A stretch of 64,000 bases of DNA, taken from contig NZ_OZ242038.1 in the NCBI RefSeq assembly GCF_965205175.1, forward strand, positions 620,001 to 684,000, read 5' to 3'. This DNA comes from Poriferisodalis sp965205175. GTDB lineage: Bacteria > Actinomycetota > Acidimicrobiia > Acidimicrobiales > Poriferisodalaceae. Position numbers and translations under genes: made by a program. The notes under the pieces are model-generated. The model saw only the letters and a program-made list of their open reading frames with translations, ran no database searches and had not been told where the DNA came from. Each line of letters opens with the position of its first letter. Position 1 is the first letter of the stretch. This document shows positions 40,914-50,560 of the stretch, piece after piece.

Positions 40914-41986
40914 TCGTCGAGTGGCTGAGCGTCGAGAATTATCGCAATCACCGGTCGTCGAAGCTGATACTTGACTCGCGCTGCACGCTGGTGGTTGGGC
41001 CCAACGGACAGGGCAAGACCAACCTGCTTGAGGCTTTGAGCTTGCTGTCCGGTTCTGGCTCGTTTCGCGGGGCCGTTGCGGAGACGCTGGTGCGAGCTGG
41101 CTGCGCACAGGCGTACGTGCGTGCGCAGGTTCGACAGCACCGTCGCACCAGGCTGGTCGAGCTGGAGATCGCCGCCGCCGGACGATCCCGTGCACAGGTC
41201 AACGGGCAGCGAGTGCGATCCCTGCACGACTTGGCCGACGTCGTCAGCGTGGTGGTGTTCTGCCCAGACGATCTGGCCATCCCCGCCGGCGGACCGGCCG
41301 TGCGCCGTGCGTTGCTCGACGAGGTGCTGACCGGCACCGATCGCAACTACAGGTCCATGCGTCTCGACTTCGAACGGATACTGCGCCAGCGGAACAACCT
41401 GCTGAAGCAAGCCGGTCATCAGCCCGACGGCGATGCTGTACGAACTCTTGATGTCTGGGATACGCAGATGGCCTCCGTCGGCGAGGCGATCGCGCAGCGG
41501 CGCGAACGCCTGTGTACTTCGCTGCTGCCCCCGGCACTGGACGCTTACTGTCGGCTCGCCGGGACGGCAGCCGATCTCCAGGTCACCTACGACGCGCCGT
41601 GGCGCGCGGAATCCTTGGCCGCGGCGCTGACACGCGCACGTCCCGACGACCTGCGACGCGGAACGACCACCGTAGGCCCGCACCGAGACGACGTCACCAT
41701 CTGCCTTGACGGACTGCCGGCGAGAACGCACGCGTCACAGGGGGAGCAGCGCAGCATTGCGCTGGCGCTCCGGCTGGCGCAACACCGCTACACGGCACAG
41801 ACAAGCGGTGTCGAACCCGTGATTCTGCTGGACGATGTGTTCTCCGAACTCGACAGCAGGCGGGCTGAACGGCTCGCCGGCTGTCTTCCTCCGTCTCAGA
41901 CGGTGGTGACCTCGGCGACGGGTCACGTTCCGTCTGGGCTGGAGGCCTGCCGCCAGGTGCAGGTCCGGCGCGGCGAGGTCATGTGA
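40910..41986 (+). CDS. recF: DNA replication and repair protein RecF
   Basis: SMC-like ATPase that helps load RecA at gaps. The 358 residues have the N-terminal LSVENYRNHRSSKL, Walker A VVGPNGQGKTNLLEAL (about residues 31-46), the signature motif ASQGEQRSIALALRLAQ and Walker B PVILLDDVFSELDSRR. The GTG start overlaps dnaN, and its own stop overlaps DUF721 (both GTGA), so dnaN-recF-DUF721 is a tightly coupled set. Confidence 0.95.
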   Translation: MIVEWLSVENYRNHRSSKLILDSRCTLVVGPNGQGKTNLLEALSLLSGSGSFRGAVAETLVRAGCAQAYVRAQVRQHRRTRLVELEIAAAGRSRAQVNGQRVRSLHDLADVVSVVVFCPDDLAIPAGGPAVRRALLDEVLTGTDRNYRSMRLDFERILRQRNNLLKQAGHQPDGDAVRTLDVWDTQMASVGEAIAQRRERLCTSLLPPALDAYCRLAGTAADLQVTYDAPWRAESLAAALTRARPDDLRRGTTTVGPHRDDVTICLDGLPARTHASQGEQRSIALALRLAQHRYTAQTSGVEPVILLDDVFSELDSRRAERLAGCLPPSQTVVTSATGHVPSGLEACRQVQVRRGEVM

Positions 41987-42369
41987 GCAGTCGCCGGCGC
42001 GGCCCCGACCAAAGCGGCCCTCGGCCGATCAGCGACTCGCTCAAAGCGGTGGCGGCGGGCTTCGGCTCGCGCGGACGGGCGTTGGATCTCCACCGTCGGT
42101 GGGCGGCCGCGGTCGGCGAGACCATCGCGGCGCACTCACGTCCGGAGCGCCTGGAATCCGGACGGCTCACGGTGGTTGTCGACGATCCCGCGTGGGCGAC
42201 GGAACTGCGCTATCACTCGGCCCGGATTCTGAGCGCCTTGAATGCTGACGATCTGACCGCGTCAGCCGGCGTTGGATCTCGTGCTGGGGCAGCTGATGCG
42301 ACCGCCATCTGCCATCTACGGCTGCGGGTGGACGCGAACATGCGGCTCGACGCCGGCGAACAACGCTGA
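41983..42369 (+). CDS. DUF721 (DciA-like) protein
   Basis: A 128-residue protein of the DUF721 family, at the Rv0004 position between recF and gyrB. The core is HRRWAAAVGETIAAHSRPERLESGRLTV (shown here as WAAAVGETIAAHSRPERL) followed by VVDDPAWATELRYHSARIL. DUF721/DciA proteins act as DnaB helicase loaders in many bacteria that lack DnaC; that function is inferred from family. The C-terminal ~40 residues are not conserved. The gap 42370-42638 to gyrB holds no gene I can support. Confidence 0.88.
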   Translation: MSSRRRGPDQSGPRPISDSLKAVAAGFGSRGRALDLHRRWAAAVGETIAAHSRPERLESGRLTVVVDDPAWATELRYHSARILSALNADDLTASAGVGSRAGAADATAICHLRLRVDANMRLDAGEQR

Positions 42370-42638
42370 CCTGCGGCTTTGTGCACCGACGTGCAGCCGC
42401 GGCTACCGGCGCAGCGGTGCGGCGCAACACCCGCAGCACGGTAGGCTGACGGTCTGCGAGGACGGGGAACGACCAGGAACGAAGTACCGGAGGCGGACTG
42501 TTCGGCACCGTGTATCCGTGCTGTCACCCCGCCCAGCGCCCGGCTCGTGCGCCATGTCCGAGCGCAGCACACTCAGAGCCCACCCAAACCTCGGAGACTC
42601 AGCGAATCCATGGCGCGCCCCAGGCACACACGTGCATC

Positions 42639-44636
42639 GTGACTGATCTTGCCGCAGCACCCAGGCCGGCAACCGCCGGCGACGGCGTGGTCGTGTCCGC
42701 CGGCACGGCTGTCGAGGACTACAACGCGAACGCCATCACGGTGCTCGAAGGGCTCGAGCCGGTACGGGAACGGCCGGGGATGTTCATCGGCTCAACTGGC
42801 CCCAGCGGCTTGCATCATCTTGTGTACGAGGTGGTGGACAACGCCGTGGACGAAGCCATGGCAGGGCATTGCACCTCCATCGAGGTCACACTGCACGATA
42901 ACGGCGCGTGCAGCGTCACCGACGACGGCAGGGGCATCCCCGTCGAAGCCCATCCGCAGCATCCCGACAAATCGGCTGCCGAGGTGGTGCTGACGGTGCT
43001 GCACGCCGGGGGCAAGTTCGGCGGCGGCGGCTATCGCGTCTCAGGCGGACTGCATGGCGTCGGCGTTTCAGTGGTGAATGCGCTGTCGCGCGAACTCGAA
43101 GCGGTCATCGACCGTCAGGGCCGTCGCTGGCGATTGCAGTTCGTCAACGGCGGCGAACCGGTCGGCGGGCTGACAGACCTCGGCCCGTCGCCCGGCGCGA
43201 GCACAGGTACCACCATTACGTTTCGGCCCGATCCCGCCGTGTTCGACCACGTCGAGTTCCGGGCGCAGACGCTCACCGAACGACTGCAGATGATGGCGTT
43301 CTTGAACGCAGGCCTGCGTATCGGATTCACCGACGAACGCAGGCCCGATTCGCCGCGACACGAGTTCTGCTACCCCGGCGGCATCCGTGACTTCGTTCGG
43401 CATCTCAACGAGTCGTCCGAGTCGCTCTTCGACGATGTGGGATACCTGTCGGCAACCGAAGACGGCGACGAAGTGGAGATCGCGTTCCAATGGAACAGCG
43501 GGTTCAACACCGATGGCATCCACAGCTTCGCCAACGGCATCAACACCATCGAGGGCGGTATGCACGCCGAGGGGTTTCGCTCGGCTCTCACGTCCGCAGT
43601 GAACGCCTACGCGCGCGACCGCAAGATGCTGCGGCCGGACGACAAGAATCTCCAAGGCGACGACATCCGTGAGGGTCTCACCGCGGTCGTCAGCGTGCGA
43701 ATGCAAGCACCGCAGTTCGAAGGCCAGACGAAGGCCAAGCTGGGCAATACGACCATGCGCAGCTTGGTACACAAGTCTGCGTACAGCGGCCTCAGCGAGT
43801 GGTTCGAGGAGCATCCCAGCCAGGCGAAGCTGGTGGTGGGCAAGGCGGTGGACGCGCGACGGGCGCGACTGGCTGCACAGAAGGCACGCAACACCGTCCG
43901 CAAGTCGGCGCTGCAAGGCGCAGGACTGCCCGGAAAACTCACCGACTGCTCCTCACGCAACCCAGACGAGTCCGAACTCTACATCGTGGAAGGTGACTCA
44001 GCAGGAGGTTCGGCAAAAGAAGCCCGCGACCCGGCAACGATGGCGATCCTGCCGATCCGCGGGAAGATCCTCAACGTCCAACGCAGCCGTCCCGAGCGGA
44101 TTTTCGACAACAACGAGGTCAGCGCCTTGGTCTCAGCAATCGGCGCAGGCGTGGACGGTGCCACCGGAGAAGGCGGCTTCGATGTCTCGGCTGTTCGTTA
44201 CCGCAAGGTGATCCTGCTGTGTGACGCCGACGTGGACGGCAGTCACATTCGCACGCTGTTGCTGACATTCTTCTTTCACCGGATGCGAGCACTGCTTGCC
44301 ACGGGTTGCGTCTACATCGCTCAGCCGCCGTTGTACTCCACCAAGGTCGGTGCCGAGACCGTCTATCTCAAGGACGACCGCGCCAAGACGGCGTTCTTGG
44401 AGTCGCGACCGCAGCATCGCAACGAGTTCCAGCGCCTCAAGGGCCTCGGGGAGATGGACGCGCAGGAACTCTGGGACACGACGATGGACCCGACCCGTCG
44501 GACCTTGCTGCGAGTCACGTTGGAAGAAGCCGCAACAGCAGATCTGATCTTCAGCATACTGATGGGTGCTGACGTGGAAGCTCGCCGGCATTTCATTCAG
44601 AACAACGCCAGCGACGTTCGTTTCCTCGACGTCTGA
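42639..44636 (+). CDS. gyrB: DNA gyrase subunit B
   Basis: ATPase subunit of gyrase. The 665-residue protein has the GHKL ATP site (EVVDNAVDEAMAGHC, VTDDGRGIPVEAHP, GGYRVSGGLHGVGVSVVNAL), the transducer domain, and the TOPRIM with EGDSAGGSAKEARDP and LLCDADVDGSHIRTL. The C-terminal QFQRLKGLGEMDAQELWDTT segment reads FQRLKGLGEMDAQELW here. It lacks the extra C-terminal domain insert of E. coli GyrB, as usual for actinobacteria. GTG 42639 starts the protein; the open frame back to 42510 is not conserved. Confidence 0.97.
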   Translation: MTDLAAAPRPATAGDGVVVSAGTAVEDYNANAITVLEGLEPVRERPGMFIGSTGPSGLHHLVYEVVDNAVDEAMAGHCTSIEVTLHDNGACSVTDDGRGIPVEAHPQHPDKSAAEVVLTVLHAGGKFGGGGYRVSGGLHGVGVSVVNALSRELEAVIDRQGRRWRLQFVNGGEPVGGLTDLGPSPGASTGTTITFRPDPAVFDHVEFRAQTLTERLQMMAFLNAGLRIGFTDERRPDSPRHEFCYPGGIRDFVRHLNESSESLFDDVGYLSATEDGDEVEIAFQWNSGFNTDGIHSFANGINTIEGGMHAEGFRSALTSAVNAYARDRKMLRPDDKNLQGDDIREGLTAVVSVRMQAPQFEGQTKAKLGNTTMRSLVHKSAYSGLSEWFEEHPSQAKLVVGKAVDARRARLAAQKARNTVRKSALQGAGLPGKLTDCSSRNPDESELYIVEGDSAGGSAKEARDPATMAILPIRGKILNVQRSRPERIFDNNEVSALVSAIGAGVDGATGEGGFDVSAVRYRKVILLCDADVDGSHIRTLLLTFFFHRMRALLATGCVYIAQPPLYSTKVGAETVYLKDDRAKTAFLESRPQHRNEFQRLKGLGEMDAQELWDTTMDPTRRTLLRVTLEEAATADLIFSILMGADVEARRHFIQNNASDVRFLDV

Positions 44637-44668
44637 CCAGCGTGCAGATGGCCAGAGTTCGATAGCCG

Positions 44669-47203
44669 ATGAGCGAAGAGATCAGCCACATCGGTACCGG
44701 CGCGGTCGATAGCGACGCTTCGGGGGTAGTGGACGTCGAGATTCAGACCGAAATGGAACAGTCTTTCCTAGACTATGCCATGTCGGTCATCACTGCACGT
44801 GCGCTGCCGGACGCGCGTGACGGATTGAAACCGGTGCATCGTAGGATCCTCTGGTCGATGTTCGATTCCGGCCTGCGGCCGGACCGTCCGCACAAGAAAT
44901 GCGCGACCGTGGTCGGCGACGTGATAGCGAACTATCACCCGCACGGCGACAGTTCGATCTATGACGCGTTGGTCCGCATGGGCCAGTCATTCAGCTTGGC
45001 GAACACGCTGATCGACCCGCACGGCAACTTCGGATCACCGTCCGATCCGCCGGCTGCCTACCGCTACACCGAGTGTCGTTTGACGGACTTGGCCATGACG
45101 ATGGCCGCCGGCATCGACGAGCAGACGGTGGACTTCGCAGCCAACTTCGACGGCTCTCGCACGGAGCCAGTGGTCATGCCGTCGCGATTCCCGAACCTGC
45201 TCGTCAACGGCAGCCAGGGCATTGCGGTGGGCATGGCGACCAACATCCCGACGCACAACCTCGGCGAGGTCATCGACGCCACGATCCATCTCATCTCCCA
45301 TCCCGATGCGTCGATCGAAGACCTGATGGGCTTCGTGCAGGGGCCGGACTTCCCGACCGGCGGCCAGATGCTCGGACGGTCCGGCGCGCGAGCAGCGCTG
45401 GCCACCGGTCGTGGATCGGTGCGCGTACGGGCGCGCGCCGAGATCGTCGAGCGCGGCAAGCGGTCCAGCATTGTGGTGACCGAGATTCCCTATCAGACCT
45501 CGATCGAGAACATCGAGCAGAAGATCGCAGACGCGGTCAACCGCAAGGTCATCGACGGCATCACCGAGCTGCGCAATGAATCAGCCAAAGGCGTGACGCG
45601 CTTCGTGATCGAACTGCGCCCGTCGGCGCAAGCGAGCGTGGTGCTCAACAACTTGTGGAAGCACACTCCGCTGCAGTCCAGCTTCGCCGTCAACATGGTG
45701 GCGCTGGTTGACGGCGTGCCGCGGACGCTCAGCCTGAGGGACGCGTTGGCTGCCTATGTCGGCCATCAGATTGATGTGGTCACTCGACGCAGCGAGCATC
45801 GGCTGGCCGTGGCGCGTGCGCGGGCCCACATCGTGGAGGGTCTGTTGCGAGCGCTGGGGCGCATCGACGACATCATCGCCTTGATCCGTGCGAGCGAAGA
45901 TCGCGCCGCCGCGCTGGTTCGACTGCGCGCGACGCCGATGTCGTTCAGCGCCGAACAGGCGAATCACATCTTGGACATGCAGCTAGGACGCCTGACACGG
46001 CTGGGCAGGACGCGGCTTGAAGGGGAGCTGGCCGAGCTGACCGAAGCGATCGGCGAGCTGGAAGCCATCCTCGGCGACGACGCACGGTTGCGACAGGTCA
46101 TCATCGACGAGCTGACCGCGTTGCGCGCTGAACACCACAGGCCGCGCCGCACCGAGATCGTCGCAGATCCGGGCGAGATCGACGCGGAAGATCTCATCGA
46201 CGACGAACCCTTGGTGGTGACGCTCACGCGCGAGGGCTACGTGAAAGCCATGTCGCCGGACATCTTCCGCACGCAAGGCCGTGGAGGCCGTGGCGTGCGA
46301 GGCGCGCTGCTCAAAGAAGACGACGTGGTCGTCCGGGTCGTCTTGACGACCGCACACGCTTGGCTGCTGTGCTTCACCAATCTCGGCCGGGTGCTCCGGT
46401 TGAAGGCGTACCAGCTCCCGCTGCTGAACCGCGGCACCCAGGGCACGGCGCTGGTGAACCTGTTGCAGCTCACCGACGGCGAGCGCGTCGAGGCGGTGGT
46501 GGAGGCACGGGAGTTCCGCTCGGACCGGTTCTTGTTGTTCGTGACGCGTCAAGGGTTTGCCAAGAAGACTCCGCTGAGTTCGTATGAGAACATCCGCTCC
46601 AACGGCTTGATTGCGTTGAACCTGCGCGACGGGGACGAGCTGGTGCGCGTGCTTGAGACCTCCGGTGACGACGATGTGCTGCTGGTCTCCCGCGCAGGTC
46701 GGGCCATCCGGTTCCGTGAGAGCCAAGTGCGTCCGATGGGCCGCAATGCGACCGGCGTGTGGGCCATGCGACCGTTCGACGGCGACACGATTGCGGCCGC
46801 TGATGTGCTGCGGACCGACGCGCAACGCGACGTGCTGGTGGTGACGAGCAACGGTGCCGCCAAGCGCACCGCTGCCCAGGAGTTTGCAGCCAAGGGGCGC
46901 GGCGGCCGTGGCGTGATTGCCATCCGGCTGCCCACGGCCGATACGCATGTCGTGGGTGCTCGCTTGGTGGACGACGGTGACGAAGTGCTGCTGGTCTCCT
47001 CCAGCGGTGTGCTCATCCGAACACCGGTCTCGGAGATTTCCCGACAGGGGCGCAGCGCATCGGGCGTCCGTGCCATGGCGCTGGCCGCCGGCGAGGAGGT
47101 CGTGGCGATCGCGCCGGTAGAGCTGGCCGATATGGTGCCCGTCAGCGACAGCGAACCGTCATCTCACGAAACTCCTGCGCAGGATGCAGCGCTGTCACCT
47201 TAG
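44669..47203 (+). CDS. gyrA: DNA gyrase subunit A
   Basis: DNA-cleaving subunit of gyrase. The 844 residues include FLDYAMSVITARALPDARDG, the quinolone-region helix YHPHGDSSIYDALVRM (Ser and Asp at the two usual resistance positions, so wild-type-like), the catalytic Tyr in AAYRYTECRL, and the C-terminal pinwheel with the GyrA box QGRGGRGV (about residue 535). The GyrA box favours gyrase over topoisomerase IV. It lies 32 bp after gyrB. Confidence 0.97.
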   Translation: MSEEISHIGTGAVDSDASGVVDVEIQTEMEQSFLDYAMSVITARALPDARDGLKPVHRRILWSMFDSGLRPDRPHKKCATVVGDVIANYHPHGDSSIYDALVRMGQSFSLANTLIDPHGNFGSPSDPPAAYRYTECRLTDLAMTMAAGIDEQTVDFAANFDGSRTEPVVMPSRFPNLLVNGSQGIAVGMATNIPTHNLGEVIDATIHLISHPDASIEDLMGFVQGPDFPTGGQMLGRSGARAALATGRGSVRVRARAEIVERGKRSSIVVTEIPYQTSIENIEQKIADAVNRKVIDGITELRNESAKGVTRFVIELRPSAQASVVLNNLWKHTPLQSSFAVNMVALVDGVPRTLSLRDALAAYVGHQIDVVTRRSEHRLAVARARAHIVEGLLRALGRIDDIIALIRASEDRAAALVRLRATPMSFSAEQANHILDMQLGRLTRLGRTRLEGELAELTEAIGELEAILGDDARLRQVIIDELTALRAEHHRPRRTEIVADPGEIDAEDLIDDEPLVVTLTREGYVKAMSPDIFRTQGRGGRGVRGALLKEDDVVVRVVLTTAHAWLLCFTNLGRVLRLKAYQLPLLNRGTQGTALVNLLQLTDGERVEAVVEAREFRSDRFLLFVTRQGFAKKTPLSSYENIRSNGLIALNLRDGDELVRVLETSGDDDVLLVSRAGRAIRFRESQVRPMGRNATGVWAMRPFDGDTIAAADVLRTDAQRDVLVVTSNGAAKRTAAQEFAAKGRGGRGVIAIRLPTADTHVVGARLVDDGDEVLLVSSSGVLIRTPVSEISRQGRSASGVRAMALAAGEEVVAIAPVELADMVPVSDSEPSSHETPAQDAALSP

Positions 47204-47212
47204 TCTCGCCAG

Positions 47213-47680
47213 ATGCTGCCGACGGCGTCGCGGACATCCCAGCACAGCCGGCACGACCAACACGGCCAGCGCAGGCAGTGCCCACGAGACCGGCACTGCC
47301 TGCGCCGGCAGCAGGGGCAAGCTGCGCTGCCGGTCGCGCTGCTGGCCTTGGCTCTGCTCGTCAGCGTTGGCTTGGTGGCCCGTTGGGGGCAGGCTGCGCT
47401 GGCAAGCTCACGGGCCCAAGCCGCTGCCGATGCAGCCGCGCTGGCGACGTTGATCACCGCAGACCGTATCGAGCCGGCGCGCGTCGAACTGCACGACGAT
47501 GCGGTCGCAACGGCGGCGGCCAGGGCCGGGGGAGGGGAGCTGGCGGCATTCGAGCTTCGTCTCGGTGGCGGCCGCATCCATGTGGATGTTGCCGTGGACG
47601 TCGACGGCCAGCGCGCGACGGCTGCAGCGTCGGTCGCGGCGCCATCTCACGACGTGGAGATCGGCATTCCTGCCGGTTGA
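47213..47680 (+). CDS. TadE/TadG-like pilus-assembly-type membrane protein
   Basis: A 155-residue protein with one N-terminal hydrophobic helix (PVALLALALLVSVGLVARWG, about 40-59) preceded by GQAA and a basic stretch. After the helix comes AALASSRAQAAADAAALATL, the pattern of TadE/TadG-like pseudopilins and their secreted relatives. The rest is a small Ala/Val-rich domain. ATG 47213 follows gyrA by 9 bp. No other tad or flp gene is nearby, so the pilus link is only a sequence resemblance. Confidence 0.6.
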   Translation: MLPTASRTSQHSRHDQHGQRRQCPRDRHCLRRQQGQAALPVALLALALLVSVGLVARWGQAALASSRAQAAADAAALATLITADRIEPARVELHDDAVATAAARAGGGELAAFELRLGGGRIHVDVAVDVDGQRATAAASVAAPSHDVEIGIPAG

Positions 47681-47731
47681 CTCCTGCGTCGTTCCTGTTG
47701 CCCTTGACCGGGCGCTCCTACACTTCTGAGC

Positions 47732-48400
47732 GTGGCCGACGTGACATCGGGCGAGGGTCCGGCCGGTAGTGGTCGGACTTCGGCCGGGGATCGGTTGGTT
47801 GGGAGATCGGCGGTCGGGAATTCACCGTCAGCCGCGGGAACGGGTCCCACGCGCACCGATGAGCTGTTCGCCGAAGCGCTCGGCATCACGCCCGCCGGAC
47901 GCGAACGGTCGCGTCGTCGCGCGTCGTCAGCGGTGCCTGACGCATCCACTCCGCCGCAGATTCCGCCGCGTCCTCACGTTCCGCCGCCAACCGCGCCCGC
48001 CCGCTCGTCGTGGCTGAGCCGTCGCCGGGCTCGCGTGCGGCGGACGCATCGCATCCTGCGTCACATCGATCCTTGGTCGGTGTTCAAGGTCTCGGTGCTG
48101 CTGTACGCCTGCTCTTACGTGGCCGTGCTCGGCGCGGGTGTGCTGCTGTGGAATGCGGCCCAGCGGTCTGGCCTCGTCGACAACGTGGAGTCATTCATCA
48201 GCGAAGTCGGCTCCTATGAGTCCTGGTCGATTGACGGCATGGTGATCTTTCGACGCGCCCGGATCATCGGTCTCGTCGTGGCGACGGTCGGCGTGGCCGT
48301 CAACGTGGTGTTGACCATCATGTTCAACTTGATCAGCGACCTCACCGGCGGGATTCGGCTGACCGTGCTCGCCGACGATCACCGTCCGCCGGCTCGCTGA
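47732..48400 (+). CDS. DUF3566 membrane protein
   Basis: A 222-residue protein at the Rv0007 position after gyrA. The N-terminal ~105 residues are a Pro/Ser/Ala-rich disordered region. The DUF3566 domain follows with RHIDPWSVFKVSVLLYACSY, a first membrane helix, an extracytoplasmic loop (VESFISEVGSYESWSIDG) and a second helix, then VVLTIMFNLISDLTGGIRLT. Some family members are linked to cell-division or envelope genes; function is unknown. The start is GTG 47732. Confidence 0.88.
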   Translation: MADVTSGEGPAGSGRTSAGDRLVGRSAVGNSPSAAGTGPTRTDELFAEALGITPAGRERSRRRASSAVPDASTPPQIPPRPHVPPPTAPARSSWLSRRRARVRRTHRILRHIDPWSVFKVSVLLYACSYVAVLGAGVLLWNAAQRSGLVDNVESFISEVGSYESWSIDGMVIFRRARIIGLVVATVGVAVNVVLTIMFNLISDLTGGIRLTVLADDHRPPAR

Positions 48401-48456
48401 GCTGAACGTCTCTCCGTGGCGACCCCGACGCGCGGCGGTAGTGTGTGTGCCGCCGC

Positions 48457-48530
48457 GGGGCTATAGCTCAGTCGGTGAGAGCGCACCCCTGATAAGGGTG
48501 AGGTCGTTGGTTCGATTCCAGCTAGCCCCA
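48457..48530 (+). tRNA. tRNA-Ile(GAT)
   Basis: A 74-nt cloverleaf: acceptor GGGGCTA/TAGCCCC, D stem GCTC/GAGC, anticodon stem CACCC/GGGTG with loop CTGATAA (anticodon GAT), T arm GTTGG-TTCGATT-CCAGC, discriminator A. CCA is not encoded. In mycobacteria tRNA-Ala follows at once; here it is 5 kb away. Confidence 0.96.
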
Positions 48531-48550
48531 CACACCAGCTCAGCACGGCC

Positions 48551-48691
48551 ATGGTGACCTTGCTCCGGCGGGCGCTGCTCGCCATTGTCGTCGGCGGACT
48601 GGTCACCATGATCCTGCGTCTGCGATCGCCGCAGGACCTGCCCCGCAACCAAGGAAGCTGGCGCGAGCTCGCCGGGCCCGACTTGCGGTGA
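48551..48691 (+). CDS. Small single-helix membrane protein, 46 residues
   Basis: A short ORF 20 bp after tRNA-Ile reading MVTLLRRALLAIVVGGLVTM, then ILRLRSPQDLPRNQGSWREL and ending AGPDLR. It has one hydrophobic helix flanked by arginines and a polar tail with GSWREL and GPDLR. The combination resembles small actinobacterial membrane proteins I have seen with a GxWREL-GPDLR ending, but I cannot name a family. Codon positions are GC3-rich like neighbouring genes. It is in the unoccupied stretch 48531-48788. Confidence 0.5.
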   Translation: MVTLLRRALLAIVVGGLVTMILRLRSPQDLPRNQGSWRELAGPDLR

Positions 48692-48788
48692 TCGCCCGAG
48701 CCCGTGGGCCTCACATCAGGCCCCTCACATCAGGCACAGCGCAGCTGTGAGCCCAGTCCGATGAGCCCGGTCCTGTGAGCATCTTGCG

Positions 48789-49775
48789 GTGAGCACGGTC
48801 GCCGTCATCGGAGCGGGAGCGACCGGGCAGCGCATCGCTCGGCAGCTGGCTTGCGCGCCTGGAGTTGACCGCATCGTGCTGGGCTCGCGTCACACGGCTC
48901 GCTTGAGCGGTCTTGCCGCACAGCTGCTCGCGGTGGACGTCGAGGTCGTGGCACCTGGCGCGCTGCCGGAGGCGGAGGTCGTCGTGCTCAGCCTGCCCTG
49001 CGGTGGCCACGCCGCGCTGGCGGCCCAGGCGCTCGAACGCCGGTCGCATGTGGTGTCGCTGTCGGGTGCCGTGGCAGACGTCGAGCAGCTGCTCGACCTG
49101 CACAAGCGGGCCGTCAACGCCGGTCGTGCGGTGATGGTCGGCGCGGGCTTCTCGCCGGGGTACAGCTGCTTGTTGGCTCGTCACGGCGCCGCTCGTTTCG
49201 ACGTGGTCACCGAAGTACACATCGCGCGGGTCGGCACCGGCGGCCCAGCGTGCCAGCGGGAGCTGCACCGCGCCCGGACCGGCACCTTCGTCGACTGGCG
49301 GGACGGCCAATGGCGCCGGCGCCGCGGAGGATCAGGGCGGGAACTGGTCTGGTTCCCGGACCCGCTCGGCGCTCATGACTGCTACCGGGCAGCTCTCGCA
49401 GACGCACTGCTGCTGGTGCCTGCATTCGATGAGGTCGAACGGGTGACGGCTCGTGTGGCGGGCACTCGACGCGACCGGCTCACGGCGATGTTGCCGATGC
49501 TGCGGCCGCCGCATCTCGACGGCGGGCCTGGTGGTGTCCGTGTGGAGCTGCGCGGACTGCGGGACGGCCGCCAGTGCACCGATGTGCTCGGCGTGATCGA
49601 CCATCCCAGCGCTGCCGCAGCTGCGGTTGCGGCGACCGCTGCGGCTTGGGCGCTGGCCGACCAAGTGCCCTCGGGCGCGTGGGGCCTGGGCATGCTCGAC
49701 GATCCCGTGCCGTGGCTCGCCGAGCTGGCCGACCGCGGCGTGCGCGCCGCAGCATACGAGGGCGCTCACCTGTAG
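48789..49775 (+). CDS. Saccharopine dehydrogenase-like NAD(P)-binding protein
   Basis: A 328-residue protein with an N-terminal Rossmann fold (VAVIGAGATGQRIARQLA, about 4-21), GSRHTARLSGLAAQL for cofactor phosphate or ribose, and VVLSLPCGGHAALAAQALER. A catalytic-type C-terminal domain follows, as in saccharopine dehydrogenase-like proteins (VSLSGAVADVEQLL, VGAGFSPGYSCLL). The substrate cannot be deduced. The start is GTG 48789. It is on the same strand as lgt but separated by the reversed MDMPI-type gene. Confidence 0.72.
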   Translation: MSTVAVIGAGATGQRIARQLACAPGVDRIVLGSRHTARLSGLAAQLLAVDVEVVAPGALPEAEVVVLSLPCGGHAALAAQALERRSHVVSLSGAVADVEQLLDLHKRAVNAGRAVMVGAGFSPGYSCLLARHGAARFDVVTEVHIARVGTGGPACQRELHRARTGTFVDWRDGQWRRRRGGSGRELVWFPDPLGAHDCYRAALADALLLVPAFDEVERVTARVAGTRRDRLTAMLPMLRPPHLDGGPGGVRVELRGLRDGRQCTDVLGVIDHPSAAAAAVAATAAAWALADQVPSGAWGLGMLDDPVPWLAELADRGVRAAAYEGAHL

Positions 49776-49822
49776 CAGCGAGGCTGTGCCCTGCGTCTGC
49801 GAGGGCGCGGACTCGGCCGGCG

Positions 49823-50560
49823 TCAAATCCTGATGTCGCGCTGCCAGTCGTCGAGCAGGCTGTGGTCGCCAAAGACGTCGAGCTGCTCTGCGCTGCCTCG
49901 GCCCCAGACGTACAGCAGCAAGTCCTGAGCGGAACCACGCGCGGCCGCGTCGCACTTGCGGTGAGCGTGTTCGACCTGGATGCCGCTCGGCGTGCGGGTG
50001 ATCACCCATTCGCCGTCTGCGTCGGTGGCGTGGAGGTGGATCGTCTGTCCGTTGCCCGCGAAGACGTTCGGCTGTCGAACCGGCAAGAAGAACTCGAAGA
50101 CTTCGTCGATGCCGTCGACGGCTGCATCAGGGTGGATCGGCGCAGGCGTGTCGCCGAAGGCAGCTTGGGCATCCCAACGGTGAATCATGGCCTCATTGGC
50201 CATGCGGCGCTGCCAGAACCCGACGGTCTGCTGGTGTGGATGAAAGCTCCAAGACGGCTCGCTCGGCTGACGGCCGCGCAACGCCGCGGTGATGCGCGCG
50301 AGGGCATCGGCGTGCCACTGCGACAGCGGGCAGTCGGGCTGAGCGATGGAATCGCGGTCCACCGCCCGATCGACAGCAAGGCTCGAAGCGACGAAGGTCC
50401 ACACCCCTGCGCAGTGTCCGATCAAACCCTCGAGCGTCCAGCCCGGGCATCGCGGGACCGGACGCAGCCATCGGGCGGGCATCGCTTCGGCACGGACAGC
50501 AACGTCTTGGAGCAGTACACCGTCGGCTTCCAGTCGCTGGGCGTACTCTGGCTGCGTCAT
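49823..50560 (-). CDS. Maleylpyruvate isomerase / DinB-type (TIGR03083) protein
   Basis: A 245-residue protein of the mycothiol-dependent maleylpyruvate isomerase N-terminal family. It has the helical DinB-like bundle with PVPRCPGWTLEGLIGHCAGV (metal-binding His in GHC), then NEAMIHRWDAQAAFG with a second His, and a C-terminal SCP2-like sheet (TIHLHATDADGEWVITRTP). Such proteins are abundant in actinobacteria and few are characterised, so no reaction is proposed. Its ATG (50560-50558) and the lgt ATG (50559-50561) share bases in the word CATG, so the two genes diverge with no gap. Confidence 0.82.
   Translation of the reverse strand: MTQPEYAQRLEADGVLLQDVAVRAEAMPARWLRPVPRCPGWTLEGLIGHCAGVWTFVASSLAVDRAVDRDSIAQPDCPLSQWHADALARITAALRGRQPSEPSWSFHPHQQTVGFWQRRMANEAMIHRWDAQAAFGDTPAPIHPDAAVDGIDEVFEFFLPVRQPNVFAGNGQTIHLHATDADGEWVITRTPSGIQVEHAHRKCDAAARGSAQDLLLYVWGRGSAEQLDVFGDHSLLDDWQRDIRI

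Noticed and set aside
48379..48714. Minus-strand ORF across tRNA-Ile
   Set aside because: It is the antisense of the tRNA (AGIEPTTSPLSGVRSHRLSY), not a gene.
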